From Acinetobacter suaedae (GTDB taxonomy: Bacteria > Pseudomonadota > Gammaproteobacteria > Pseudomonadales > Moraxellaceae), in the NCBI RefSeq assembly GCF_008630915.1, contig NZ_CP043909.1, forward strand, positions 744,001 through 808,000: DNA of 64,000 nucleotides, read 5' to 3'. The translations under genes were made by a program, and so were the position numbers. A model generated the notes under the pieces. That model made no database searches, had not been told where the DNA came from, and saw only the letters and a list, made by a program, of their open reading frames with translations. Shown one piece after another: positions 54,694-63,815 of this stretch (position 1 is the stretch's first letter; the number at the start of each line of letters is the position of its first letter).

Positions 54694-55734
54694 ATGTCCT
54701 TTGATCTCAAAGTCAGTTTTAAACAAAGGTCTGAACCATCTGCACAGCAGAAAAAGCTGAATCGTTTGATTGCTCAAATTGAACAGCAAAAAATCAGTCT
54801 TGCGACATGGAAAAATGCGCAAGACGAGATTCAACAACATACCCGAGAAAAGTTAATGCCAGTGTACCGTGAACTACACGAGGTATTGTTTTTACAATTA
54901 GAGCAACTTTGGCAAATGTTGCAATCACATACTTTTTCTAAAACTGACCTACAACAACTCGATGAAAAAATCGCTCAACTTGCCCGTATGGTGAAACGTT
55001 CACAAATGCTGAATGAAGAACAGCTTACTCTTGTGAAGCAGATCGATACCTTTTATCAGCAACACGTACAACAATCTGTTAAAAAGCCTAAAAAATCACA
55101 GTCAAAAAAGTTTGAGTATCAAGCATTATCTGAGCAGGGCATCGAACAACATGCAGAACAAGCAAGCGAACTAGAAGACGACTTTGAGCAATATGCGGCG
55201 GAGCAACAACAAGCTCGTGAACAAGCCAAACAACTGAGACAACAGCAGAAACGTGAACAAGCCGAGCAACTGGCAGCACAGTCACTTAAAACGGTGTATT
55301 TAAAAATTGCTGCGATGATTCATCCTGATCGTGAGCAAGATGAATCTAAAAAAGCAGAAAAAACCGAATTGTTTCAGCAAGCCAGTCAGGCGTATGAACA
55401 GCAGGATTTGTTTTATTTACTGAAACTTCAATTACAGCTTGAACAGAATAAGGGGTTAGGGGCGAAAGAATTATCTGCTGAACAATTGAAGTTTTATAGA
55501 CTGGCTTTGGATGCACAGAGTCAGCAGCTAGAAAGTCAAATTAGCGAGATTTTAGATTCTTTTCAGTTGGCAAAGAAAGTAAAATTGGAACATGTACATA
55601 TTGGTGATGTATATAAAGCCATAGATGCCGATTGTGCTGAGTTAAAGCAGCAGTTGAAGTGGGAAAAGGAACGTTTAAAGCATATGAAAAAGGTGAGTGG
55701 GGTGGAGATGTTGTTGGGGCATGGGGTTTTGTAA
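54694..55734 (+). CDS. J-domain-like protein with long coiled-coil N-terminus
   Basis: A 346-residue cytosolic protein. The first ~195 residues are Q-, K- and E-rich and strongly coiled-coil (QQQQAREQAKQLRQQQKRE). A J-like domain follows with the HPD tripeptide at about residue 210 (AAMIHPDREQDESKK), then FQQASQAYEQQDLFYLLKL and a further helical tail. J-domains recruit DnaK. C-terminal placement of the J-like domain distinguishes it from DnaJ; neither the Gly/Phe region nor zinc fingers are present. ATG at 54694 has AGG 9 bases upstream and is preferred over 54688. Confidence 0.78.
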   Translation: MSFDLKVSFKQRSEPSAQQKKLNRLIAQIEQQKISLATWKNAQDEIQQHTREKLMPVYRELHEVLFLQLEQLWQMLQSHTFSKTDLQQLDEKIAQLARMVKRSQMLNEEQLTLVKQIDTFYQQHVQQSVKKPKKSQSKKFEYQALSEQGIEQHAEQASELEDDFEQYAAEQQQAREQAKQLRQQQKREQAEQLAAQSLKTVYLKIAAMIHPDREQDESKKAEKTELFQQASQAYEQQDLFYLLKLQLQLEQNKGLGAKELSAEQLKFYRLALDAQSQQLESQISEILDSFQLAKKVKLEHVHIGDVYKAIDADCAELKQQLKWEKERLKHMKKVSGVEMLLGHGVL

Positions 55735-55745
55735 GCCTTAAAAAG

Positions 55746-55783
55746 CACCTCTCCCTAACCCTCTCCTAAAAGGAGAGGGAACA
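55746..55783. repeat. Palindromic repeat, left copy 1
   Basis: Contains CCCTCTCCT-AAA-AGGAGAGGG (55759-55779), preceded by ACCTCTCCCTAA. Nearly identical in sequence and orientation to the copy at the end of the DUF559 gene (56235-56268). Confidence 0.85.
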
Positions 55784-55820
55784 CCCACTAAAATATTGGT
55801 TTTCATGAAATTAGATGCTA

Positions 55821-55856
55821 CTCCCTCTCCCTCAGGGAGAGGGCTGGGGTGAGGGT
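55821..55856. repeat. Palindromic repeat, left copy 2 (inverted)
   Basis: CCCTCTCCCT-C-AGGGAGAGGG (55823-55843) followed by CTGGGGTGAGGG: the same kind of element in the opposite orientation to copy 1, about 45 bases away. Confidence 0.85.
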
Positions 55857-55877
55857 AATTAAAATGGAAAATAAAAA

Positions 55878-56246
55878 ATGAAATTAGACCCACAATTATT
55901 AGAATTCGCAAAAACCATGCGTAGTAATGCGACAGATGCCGAAAATCTTATGTGGCAATTGCTTCGTGCTAAACGATTTATGAATCTGAAATTTCGCCGT
56001 CAGCATGTGATTGCACCATATATTGTAGATTTTTACTGTCATGAATTAGGTTTGGTGATTGAGTTGGATGGCAGTCAGCACGGTACTAATGATGGAAAAG
56101 AATATGATGCTGAACGAACTAAGTTTTTAGAGGCTTTGGATTTAAAAGTAGTGCGGTATTGGAATCATGATGTGTTGGGGCGGAGGGATGTGGTATTGGA
56201 GGATTTGTGGCGGAGATGTTCTGAATTGAAACAGACCTCTCGCTAA
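55878..56246 (+). CDS. DUF559 endonuclease-domain protein
   Basis: A 122-residue protein of the DUF559 family, which shares the Vsr/PD-(D/E)xK-type nuclease fold. N-terminal RSNATDAENLMWQLLRAKR is the family hallmark; candidate active-site residues are D51 (YIVDFYC), E62 and D64 (IELDGSQH). Whether it cuts DNA is unknown. The last codons (T-S-R-stop) are encoded by the start of the right-hand palindromic repeat, so gene and repeat are physically joined. Flanked by related repeats on both sides, it looks like a small mobile or co-inherited unit. Confidence 0.87.
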   Translation: MKLDPQLLEFAKTMRSNATDAENLMWQLLRAKRFMNLKFRRQHVIAPYIVDFYCHELGLVIELDGSQHGTNDGKEYDAERTKFLEALDLKVVRYWNHDVLGRRDVVLEDLWRRCSELKQTSR

Positions 56247-56268
56247 CCTCTCCTAGAAGGAGAGGGAA
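56235..56268. repeat. Palindromic repeat, right copy
   Basis: ACCTCTCGCTAA followed by CCTCTCCT-AGA-AGGAGAGG (56247-56265). Same orientation as left copy 1. The TAA here is the DUF559 stop codon. Confidence 0.85.
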
Positions 56269-56302
56269 TATTTAACTAATTCAGCTCAGTAATTTGAGTA
56301 TT

Positions 56303-57277
56303 CTAATTAATTATTAAATCAGCAGATTGCTCACTAGAATCTAATTTTTTATTAGCTATTCCGAAAGGAATGTGAACAGAAGCGATGCTATCTGCTGTTT
56401 TTTCTAAATGGGTAACTTGATCATCAAAGAAAATATGAGGATTTAATATTTCTAAAACTCTACGTTTTTCAATGCCACCTAAGAAAAATGCTTCGTTTAT
56501 TGTATCTATTCCCCATGCTCTCAAAGAGTTTATGACTCTTTTATGGGCAGGTGCATTTCTTGCTGTAACAATTGAAAGTCTTAATCTGCTTTTATAATCA
56601 GAATTTTGAGACTGATATTTAATTTCTTCTTTTTGTAAAGTTGAAAGTTCTTTTAATAATTTATGTAAAGGACCAATATTTGCAGGTTGATGAGCTAAAT
56701 TTTCTTCATTTTGAATAAATGCTGAAAGTCCACTTTCTTTATAGACTTGTTCTGAGGAATCATCTGCTATGACACCATCAAAGTCGAAAGCGATTCGTAA
56801 TTCTTCATCATGTTCAATATCAAAGATATTGCCTTTTAGAATTAAGCCAGCGGGATAACCAGCAGTAATTGCTTGGTTTACATCAGTCTCATTAGCAGAC
56901 AAAAATAAACTGATATTCAGAGCATCAATATATTTATGGGGGGTTCGACCTTGTAAAAAAATTGCTCTTTTTATATTTAAGCCATAATGCTCGATAGAGT
57001 TCATAACCCGTAAACCAGTGTTTGGGTCATTTCTAGAAAGTAAAATAACCTCTACAAATGGCTTATCTTTAGGAAAAATACTATTTAAACTTAGAAGGCG
57101 CTGAATAAAAGGGAATGCGACGCCTAAGTCTAGAATCACATTTTCATTTTTATGCTGGTATTCTCGGTATACAAGTTCACCTTTTGTTCTAAATACTTCA
57201 TCGGATTCTTCTAAGTTAAATAAGGCGCTTGAAGCTAATCCAATTACTAGTTTTTGGTCTAAGTTGTATCCACTCAT
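56303..57277 (-). CDS. 5'-nucleotidase-family (cN-I type) HAD protein
   Basis: A 324-residue protein of the cytosolic 5'-nucleotidase family related to eukaryotic cN-I (PF06189). Family segments are VEVILLSRNDPNTGLRVMNSIEHYG, LFLSANETDV, RIAFDFDGVIADD (D165/D167 at the position where the family usually has DGDAV), LSIVTARNAPAHKRVI and HIFFDDQ. It would dephosphorylate nucleoside monophosphates. The start overlaps the end of the upstream membrane-protein gene by 4 bases (ATGA), so translation is coupled. AT-rich relative to its neighbours. Confidence 0.82.
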   Translation of the reverse strand: MSGYNLDQKLVIGLASSALFNLEESDEVFRTKGELVYREYQHKNENVILDLGVAFPFIQRLLSLNSIFPKDKPFVEVILLSRNDPNTGLRVMNSIEHYGLNIKRAIFLQGRTPHKYIDALNISLFLSANETDVNQAITAGYPAGLILKGNIFDIEHDEELRIAFDFDGVIADDSSEQVYKESGLSAFIQNEENLAHQPANIGPLHKLLKELSTLQKEEIKYQSQNSDYKSRLRLSIVTARNAPAHKRVINSLRAWGIDTINEAFFLGGIEKRRVLEILNPHIFFDDQVTHLEKTADSIASVHIPFGIANKKLDSSEQSADLIIN

Positions 57278-58296
57278 TTTTTTGTCTCTAAATCGGAATC
57301 TGATATCTTATAAGAGGTTGTTGCATTTCCATTTTTATCAATGTGTATATTTAAAAAAATCTCATTATTTTGCGATAAATTATGTAAACGACCTAAGTCA
57401 ACTTGTAATGGAATAGTTGAACCAGAAATCGCATTGTCAGTATTTCTTTCGTGGTCATTTGCAAGGTATAAGGGAGATGTCTTATCTTTATCATTTGAAA
57501 GATAAATTTCTTGCTTAATTGCTTCTTTATGTGTTGGAAATTCTCTTAGAGCTATGTCATTTATAGGCTTCCACTCTAGAATTTGATTATATACACCTAA
57601 ACAAGAAAGCATTAAAAGTGCCCAGGTAATAATTAAGCATTGTCCAACATGGATAGGAATTTTACTTACAGAAGGTTTTTCTAAAATTAATTTGTTTGTT
57701 GAAAAAATACTTGGTTTTAGTGTTTCTCCTGAAAATAATAATTTTATATAACGGTTAATTTTTATAGGTGGGGCTGTAATATATAAAGGTGAAGTAGTTT
57801 CGGTAGTTGGAGAGGTTTTTAGTAATCTTTCTGATACTTGAGAATATACTTGTTCTTTAGATTTTATAAATAATGGTATAAAACTTTGTAATTGAAAGTT
57901 AGTATTTATCTTTTTTCCTTCAAGAAGAGAATTGTTTTTATAAAGAGCTTCTAATTGTTTTTCTGCTTTATACACCTCTGATTCCCAATATTCCTGCCAA
58001 AATTTAGCACCAGCAGCTACTTTTGTTTGGCAATAAGCAATATAGAAACCTGCGCATGAAATGATAAACTGTACAAATGGAACGGTATCTTTTGAAGAAA
58101 TGACACAAGCGAGTAGAACTCCTTGGAAAATCATAAAGAAATTATTTCTTTGAATTAATTGGGCGATTTCGAAGTTACGAGTTTTAACTGTAATCTCGTA
58201 AATTTTTTTTAATCTTTTCTCTTTTTCTAAAAAGTTACTTGATTCTTGTTTTTCAGAAACATTGAGAGTAAAAAAATCTAATTGCGGATAAGTCAT
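57274..58296 (-). CDS. Membrane protein of unknown function (RipA-like N-terminus)
   Basis: A 340-residue protein with two N-terminal membrane helices (about residues 51-68 and 71-92: FFMIFQGVLLACVIS, FVQFIISCAGFYIAY) and a third around residues 215-235 (CLIITWALLMLSCLG). Before them is a helix KIYEITVKTRNFEIAQL and after them FWQEYWESEVYKAE, a pattern that reminds me of RipA-family octameric membrane proteins (Francisella); this is from memory and tentative. Its stop overlaps the nucleotidase start. The coding sequence is markedly AT-rich. The function is unknown. Confidence 0.6.
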   Translation of the reverse strand: MTYPQLDFFTLNVSEKQESSNFLEKEKRLKKIYEITVKTRNFEIAQLIQRNNFFMIFQGVLLACVISSKDTVPFVQFIISCAGFYIAYCQTKVAAGAKFWQEYWESEVYKAEKQLEALYKNNSLLEGKKINTNFQLQSFIPLFIKSKEQVYSQVSERLLKTSPTTETTSPLYITAPPIKINRYIKLLFSGETLKPSIFSTNKLILEKPSVSKIPIHVGQCLIITWALLMLSCLGVYNQILEWKPINDIALREFPTHKEAIKQEIYLSNDKDKTSPLYLANDHERNTDNAISGSTIPLQVDLGRLHNLSQNNEIFLNIHIDKNGNATTSYKISDSDLETKK

Positions 58297-58300
58297 ATAA

Positions 58301-58330
58301 AAAAGGCTGAATAATCAGCCTTTTATATTA
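58301..58330 (-). terminator. valS terminator
   Basis: Arms AAAAGGCTGA / TCAGCCTTTT, ATAA loop, T tract on the minus strand, between valS and the membrane-protein gene; so the latter has its own promoter or depends on readthrough. Confidence 0.85.
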
Positions 58331-58356
58331 CATATTAATTTTAAGATTACAATACT

Positions 58357-61254
58357 TTACAGAGCAGCAATTTGCTCCATACTTGCTTTAATTTTACTTA
58401 ACTGATCAGCAAATTCAGCCAATTTCACCTTTTCACCTTCAACTACGGCTGCTGGTGCTTTAGCGACAAAACCTTCATTTGCAAGTTTATTGGCAATTTG
58501 ATCATGCTGCTTTTGAACCTTATCCAAGTCCTTCTGCAAACGACCCAATTCAGCTTTAGGGTCAATTAAGCCTTTCATCGGTACAAATACAGAGGCATGG
58601 CTTACAACACTTGAGCATGAAAGAGGTGGCTCTTGATCATTGGTCAAGAACTCAATGCTTTCAACTTTTGCGAGTGCTTTGAACAACGCTTCGATACGGA
58701 TGATTTGCTCACGCTCTGCATCAGAAATGTTCTTGAGTAATACAGGCAATAAACGTGCATTACCTAAGCCCATTTCACCACGAATATTACGTACCGCACC
58801 GATCAAACCTTGTAACCACTGCATATCTGCTTCAGCTTGATCATTGATCTTCGCTTGATCAGGAACAGGGTATTGCGCAGTCATAATCGTCGCACCACCT
58901 TTGCCTAACATCGGCGCAAGGGTCTGCCAGATTTCTTCAGTCAAATACGGCATGAGTGGATGTGCTAAACGTAGTGAAGATTCCATCACCGCAAGCAATA
59001 CACGGCGAACTTCAGCTTTGCGCTCTTCAGATACATTGGCATCATTCAGAACAGGCTTAGTTAACTCAACGTACCAGTCGCAGTATTCGTTCCAAATAAA
59101 GTCATAGATCGCTTGTGCAGCAAGGTCTAACCGATATGTTGCAAATGCTTGATGTACCGCAGCTTCTGCTTTTTGCAAACGGCTGATGATCCACTGTTCT
59201 GGAAGTTCCCAAAGATCAGGGCGCGCTTCTTGACCAACCGTTTGACCTTCAACATTCATCAGAACGAAACGAGTTGCGTTCCAAATCTTGTTACAGAAGT
59301 TACGGTAGCCCTCAACACGCTTTAAGTCGAACTTGATATCACGACCCGTGTTTGCAAGCGCGCAGAAGGTGAAACGTACTGCATCTGTGCCATAAGCATT
59401 GATGCCGTCTGGGAATTCTTTACGTGTTGATTTCTCAATTTTTGCAGCATCTTTTGGATTCATTAAGCCCGTTGTACGTTTCGCAACAAGGCTTTCTAAA
59501 TCAATACCGTCGATCAAATCTAATGGATCAAGGACGTTCCCCTTAGATTTCGACATTTTCTGACCTTCACCATCACGTACTAAGCCGTGAACGTAAACCG
59601 TCTTGAACGGAACTTGTGGTGAACCATCTTCATTCTTCATAAAGTGCATGGTCATCATGATCATGCGTGCAACCCAGAAGAAGATAATGTCAAAACCAGT
59701 CACCAACACATCTGTTGGGTGGAAGGTTTTAAGGAAATCATTCGCTGCATCTTTTTGTGTGTCACCAGTCCAACCTAAAGTTGAGAATGTCCAAAGTGCA
59801 GATGAGAACCATGTGTCCAAAACGTCTTCGTCTTGTTTAAGTTCTACATCAGCAGCGATGTTGTTTTTGCTACGAACTTCTTCTTCGTTGCGACCCACGT
59901 AAATGTTGCCTTCTACATCATACCAAGCAGGGATACGGTGACCCCACCAGAGTTGACGAGAAATACACCAATCTTGAATATCACGCATCCAAGACATATA
60001 CATGTTGGTGTATTGCTCAGGAACAAACTTGATACGACCATCTTGAACTGCTTCAATTGCAGGCTCAGCAAGTGGTGCAATTTTCACATACCATTGGTCT
60101 GTCAATAATGGTTCAACGATCACACCTGAACGGTCACCGCGCGGTGCTTTTAAGTCATACGGTTGGATTTGATCTAACCAACCTTCAGCTTCCGCTTGTT
60201 CAACCAATTTCTTACGTGCTGCAAAACGCTCTAAACCGATATAGTCAGCAGGTGCAGGAAGCAGTTGTGAAATTTGCTCACCCGCTTTAGCGATGTATTC
60301 AAACTCGGCCAAAACTTCTGCATTTTTGTTGAAGATATTGATAATCGCTAGACCACAACGTTTACCTACTTCATAGTCATTGAAGTCATGCGCAGGCGTG
60401 ATTTTTACACAGCCTGTACCGAAGTCTTTTTCAACGTATTCATCAGCAACAACAGGAACTAAACGACCTGTGATCGGTAGAACAATGTTTTTACCAATGA
60501 GGTGTGCATAGCGTTCATCTTCAGGATGTACTGCAACGGCAGTATCGCCCAATAATGTTTCAGGACGTGTCGTTGCAACCACAAGGTAGTCATTGCCATC
60601 TTTGGTTTTTAGCGATTTATCTTCAAAGAAATATTTGAAGTGCCACAACGAGCCTTTTTCTTCTTTGCTTTCAACTTCAAGATCAGACAGGGCTGTTTGT
60701 AGTTTTGGATCCCAGTTCACCAAACGCTTACCACGATAGATCAAACCATCTTCGTGAAGTTTAACAAACACTTCTTTCACCGCATTGGATAAACCTTCAT
60801 CCATCGTGAAGCGTTCACGTGACCAGTCTACTGATGAGCCTAAACGACGGATTTGACGCGTAATCGTTCCGCCTGATTGTTCTTTCCATTCCCAAACTTT
60901 GTCGATAAACTTTTCACGACCCAAGTCATGGCGGTTAATCCCTTGTAGGCCCAGTTGACGCTCGACGACCATCTGCGTTGCAATCCCCGCATGGTCAGTT
61001 CCTGGTTGCCATAAGGTATTTTTACCCATCATACGGTTGTAACGGGTGAGGGCATCCATAATGGCATTGTTAAAGCCATGACCCATGTGCAAGCTACCCG
61101 TGACGTTTGGTGGTGGAATCATGATACAGAATGATTCACCTTGACCTGATGGTTTGAAATAACCGTTTTGTTCCCAGATTTGATACCATTTTTTCTCGAT
61201 CTCGGTTGGATCGTAAGTCGTTGCGATATTTTGAGCAGATTGAGCGTCAGTCAT
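58357..61254 (-). CDS. valS: Valyl-tRNA synthetase
   Basis: A 965-residue class I synthetase that charges tRNA-Val and edits threonine. The HIGH-type motif is in [16 protein letters not shown], the KMSKS motif in [16 protein letters not shown], and the C-terminal coiled-coil arm ([24 protein letters not shown]) is complete. The start at 61254 gives MTDAQSAQ; the frame is open to 61269 without support. Monocistronic with a strong terminator. Confidence 0.97.
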   Translation of the reverse strand: MTDAQSAQNIATTYDPTEIEKKWYQIWEQNGYFKPSGQGESFCIMIPPPNVTGSLHMGHGFNNAIMDALTRYNRMMGKNTLWQPGTDHAGIATQMVVERQLGLQGINRHDLGREKFIDKVWEWKEQSGGTITRQIRRLGSSVDWSRERFTMDEGLSNAVKEVFVKLHEDGLIYRGKRLVNWDPKLQTALSDLEVESKEEKGSLWHFKYFFEDKSLKTKDGNDYLVVATTRPETLLGDTAVAVHPEDERYAHLIGKNIVLPITGRLVPVVADEYVEKDFGTGCVKITPAHDFNDYEVGKRCGLAIINIFNKNAEVLAEFEYIAKAGEQISQLLPAPADYIGLERFAARKKLVEQAEAEGWLDQIQPYDLKAPRGDRSGVIVEPLLTDQWYVKIAPLAEPAIEAVQDGRIKFVPEQYTNMYMSWMRDIQDWCISRQLWWGHRIPAWYDVEGNIYVGRNEEEVRSKNNIAADVELKQDEDVLDTWFSSALWTFSTLGWTGDTQKDAANDFLKTFHPTDVLVTGFDIIFFWVARMIMMTMHFMKNEDGSPQVPFKTVYVHGLVRDGEGQKMSKSKGNVLDPLDLIDGIDLESLVAKRTTGLMNPKDAAKIEKSTRKEFPDGINAYGTDAVRFTFCALANTGRDIKFDLKRVEGYRNFCNKIWNATRFVLMNVEGQTVGQEARPDLWELPEQWIISRLQKAEAAVHQAFATYRLDLAAQAIYDFIWNEYCDWYVELTKPVLNDANVSEERKAEVRRVLLAVMESSLRLAHPLMPYLTEEIWQTLAPMLGKGGATIMTAQYPVPDQAKINDQAEADMQWLQGLIGAVRNIRGEMGLGNARLLPVLLKNISDAEREQIIRIEALFKALAKVESIEFLTNDQEPPLSCSSVVSHASVFVPMKGLIDPKAELGRLQKDLDKVQKQHDQIANKLANEGFVAKAPAAVVEGEKVKLAEFADQLSKIKASMEQIAAL

Positions 61255-61505
61255 AGTACAGAAGATCAAAAATGAATAAAAAATTGCATCTATTGTAGCA
61301 AAAATCTATCGAATCTGTTGGCATTTCACCGCTGGCAAAGCGTATCTGCTTAAATAACTTTACAAAGTTTTAATAAGCCGACGAAATGCGTTGGTTTTTT
61401 GATAATAAAAAGTTAAATTTATGTGTATTGGATCACATAATTAAATAATGCTGATGCATAAAACAACAAAATAACAATGCTAAAACTAAGAAAAGGATGA
61501 TTTCA

Positions 61506-62186
61506 ATGAGCTATTCAATCCTATTAAAAATTAATACAACGACCTATAGCCAGTTTGAGGTGATACGCCAACGATTAAATACAGGGAGTGATGAAAATCA
61601 ATCGCGTGTATTGGGTGAGGTGTTATCCGAAATCGCTTGCGATATTGTGGAACAAGTTTTTTCAGTACTGTTGATCCAAAATCGAAAACCAACCCATTTA
61701 ACTCAGAAATACACCGTAGAATCAGAAAAAATCATTCAACAAATTATTGCTGCAGTTCGAAAATACATGCCGTGGTCGATTGCATTATTTGGCAATGAAC
61801 GTTTATGTCCATTCGTTAATTATTTTTCCAATATGATTAAATATCATGATGAACAAGTATATGTATCGTATCCCATTGATCATCATTTGGTCCAACAAGC
61901 ACATGCTTTGGTTGAGCAATTAAAAAACAATGAAACTCAAGACATGATGGATGTATTTCAAACACTGATTCAAATCGTGGATTTGGGGGTCACCAATCTG
62001 ATTCGTGAACCGAAAAAATGTCTTAATTTTAATCGTGTAGTCGATAAAACACTCAATGGTGTCATCAATCTCACTGCAAATTTAAGTTATAAGCGACTTG
62101 AAAAAATGGGCGAGCAAGTGGATACAGGGGCTGCTACAGCGTGCGTTAACCATTTTTTGGCATTTATGCATACAGAACCGAATTAG
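61506..62186 (+). CDS. Uncharacterised protein, first of a tandem pair
   Basis: A 226-residue mostly helical soluble protein without signal peptide or membrane helix. Most conserved with its neighbour is the C-terminal run LIREPKKCLNFNRVVDKTLNGVIN and YKRLEKMG. The sequence also shares RKYMPWSIALFGNERL with the next protein. I do not recognise a known family. AAGGATG precedes the ATG at 61506. The two genes are separately terminated. Confidence 0.75.
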   Translation: MSYSILLKINTTTYSQFEVIRQRLNTGSDENQSRVLGEVLSEIACDIVEQVFSVLLIQNRKPTHLTQKYTVESEKIIQQIIAAVRKYMPWSIALFGNERLCPFVNYFSNMIKYHDEQVYVSYPIDHHLVQQAHALVEQLKNNETQDMMDVFQTLIQIVDLGVTNLIREPKKCLNFNRVVDKTLNGVINLTANLSYKRLEKMGEQVDTGAATACVNHFLAFMHTEPN

Positions 62187-62248
62187 GTTGTGCTACATTC
62201 ATGAAGTAAAAGCCAAAATGATAGAATAGATTTTTACTTTGAAATTTG

Positions 62249-62277
62249 AAAAGGCTTGTTTTAACAAGTCTTTTTTA
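62249..62277 (+). terminator. Terminator between the tandem paralogues
   Basis: Arms AAGGCTTGTT / AACAAGTCTT (one G-T pair) followed by TTTTTT. Confidence 0.82.
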
Positions 62278-62308
62278 TTTACGGGACTCGAAAATTAAGG
62301 TTGTGAGG

Positions 62309-62971
62309 ATGAAGACCGCTGTTTATTTAAGTATTCATGCAGATACTTATGCAAGGTTTGCGCATATTCGAACGCAATTATTGCAAGGTAATAAAGAAAG
62401 TCAGGCCAATGCGTTGGGTAATGTATTGTCTGAAATGGCTTGTGAGGTGATTGAACAAGTTTTTATGGTGCTATTACAAGAAAACCAACAGCACTCAAAA
62501 ACAGGCGAGTCTGAAAAAGTGATTCAACAAATTTTAGAGGCGATTCGTAAATATATGCCTTGGTCAGTTTCTTTTTTTGGAAATGACCGCCTCATTCCTT
62601 TGGTTGAATACTTATCCAAAACTTTACAAATTCAAGATGATCATATTTACATGACTTATCCTGTAGAGTCGCAACTCGCTCAGCAAGTTACAGCATCAGC
62701 ACAAAAGTTAGCTGCAGGTGATCAGCAAGAAATTCAGCATGCACTCAAGCTTTTAACAGATGTGATTGATGTTGGGGTAACCCATTTGATTCGAGAACCG
62801 AAAAAATGTTTAAAATTTAACTTTGTGGTCGATAAAACCTTAAATGGCGTGATCAATATGACAACGCATCTTGGTTATAAGCGCTTAGAAAAACTGGGCA
62901 CTCAACTTGATCAACAGATGGCATCGACTTATGTTGATTATTTTCTAAAGTTTATGCGCCAGCAAGCATAG
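62309..62971 (+). CDS. Uncharacterised protein, second of a tandem pair
   Basis: A 220-residue paralogue of the preceding protein: RKYMPWSVSFFGNDRL, LIREPKKCLKFNFVVDKTLNGVIN and YKRLEKLG are shared. The ATG at 62309 follows AAGG at an 8-base distance and is preferred over the frame's earlier opening at 62246, which would lie on the terminator. It sits 13 bases before the SDR gene and is probably co-transcribed with it. Confidence 0.75.
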   Translation: MKTAVYLSIHADTYARFAHIRTQLLQGNKESQANALGNVLSEMACEVIEQVFMVLLQENQQHSKTGESEKVIQQILEAIRKYMPWSVSFFGNDRLIPLVEYLSKTLQIQDDHIYMTYPVESQLAQQVTASAQKLAAGDQQEIQHALKLLTDVIDVGVTHLIREPKKCLKFNFVVDKTLNGVINMTTHLGYKRLEKLGTQLDQQMASTYVDYFLKFMRQQA

Positions 62972-62984
62972 GTAGGGAAGAAAT

Positions 62985-63791
62985 ATGGCAAAGCTAAAGA
63001 GTCTTGAAAATAAAGTCGTTTGGATCACGGGCGCATCTTCTGGTTTGGGGAAAGCTTTAGCTCGTGAATGTGCATTACAAGGTGCGCAAGTTGTTTTGAC
63101 ATCGCGTCGTTATGAAGAATTGGAGTCGGTTCGTATTGGCTTATTGAAACCAGAACAACATATTTCAATTGCTGCCGATATCACTGATGAAGCCCAAGTC
63201 CGACACGCGTATGAGCAAGTATTGGCATGTAAGGGACGTATAGATTGGTTAATCAATAATGCAGGTTTAAGTCAGCGTGCTTTGATCCAAGATACAACGA
63301 TGCAAACAGAACGTGCAATCATGGAAGTGGATTACTTTTCACAAGTGTTTTTGACTAAAACAGTACTTCCAACCTTCCTGAAACAGAAATCGGGTCGAGT
63401 GGTATTTGTTTCGAGTGTTGCTGGACTATTAGGGACACAATATCGAGCCAGTTATTCTGCGGCAAAAGCTGCGATTCATATGTGGGCGAATAGTCTGCGT
63501 GCCGAAGTTGCAAAAGAGGGTGTTGAAGTTTCTGTCGTATTCCCTGGTTTTGTGAAGACCAATGTTTCCTTTAATGCATTAAACGGAGAAGGAAAGCCAC
63601 AAGGGCATCAAGATGAAGCGATTGAGAATGGATTAGATGCTGATATTTTTGCAGAACGCGTGGTTGCATCATTGATGGCGGGGGAGGAATATATTGTTGT
63701 TGGTGGTAAAAAAGAGCAACTCGGTGTTCTCGTCTCTCGTTTGTCACCAAGTTTGCTATACAAAATGATTCGTAAGAGTAAAGTGAAGTAA
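62985..63791 (+). CDS. Short-chain dehydrogenase/reductase
   Basis: A 268-residue classical SDR. The nucleotide-binding motif TGASSGLGKA, NNAG and the catalytic S plus YSAAK are visible. C-terminal VVGGKKEQLGVLVSRLSPSLLYKMI suggests membrane association; the overall sequence resembles DHRS7-type acyl/keto reductases. The substrate is unknown. It starts 13 bases after the second paralogue. Confidence 0.85.
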   Translation: MAKLKSLENKVVWITGASSGLGKALARECALQGAQVVLTSRRYEELESVRIGLLKPEQHISIAADITDEAQVRHAYEQVLACKGRIDWLINNAGLSQRALIQDTTMQTERAIMEVDYFSQVFLTKTVLPTFLKQKSGRVVFVSSVAGLLGTQYRASYSAAKAAIHMWANSLRAEVAKEGVEVSVVFPGFVKTNVSFNALNGEGKPQGHQDEAIENGLDADIFAERVVASLMAGEEYIVVGGKKEQLGVLVSRLSPSLLYKMIRKSKVK

Positions 63792-63815
63792 TGGAGACAT
63801 AAAAAAGGCTTTAAA

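Noticed and set aside
55746..55856. CCCTCTCC palindromes as plain terminators of the J-domain gene
   Set aside because: They lack T tracts, occur in related copies on both sides of the DUF559 gene and extend beyond a simple stem; a repeat family explains them better.
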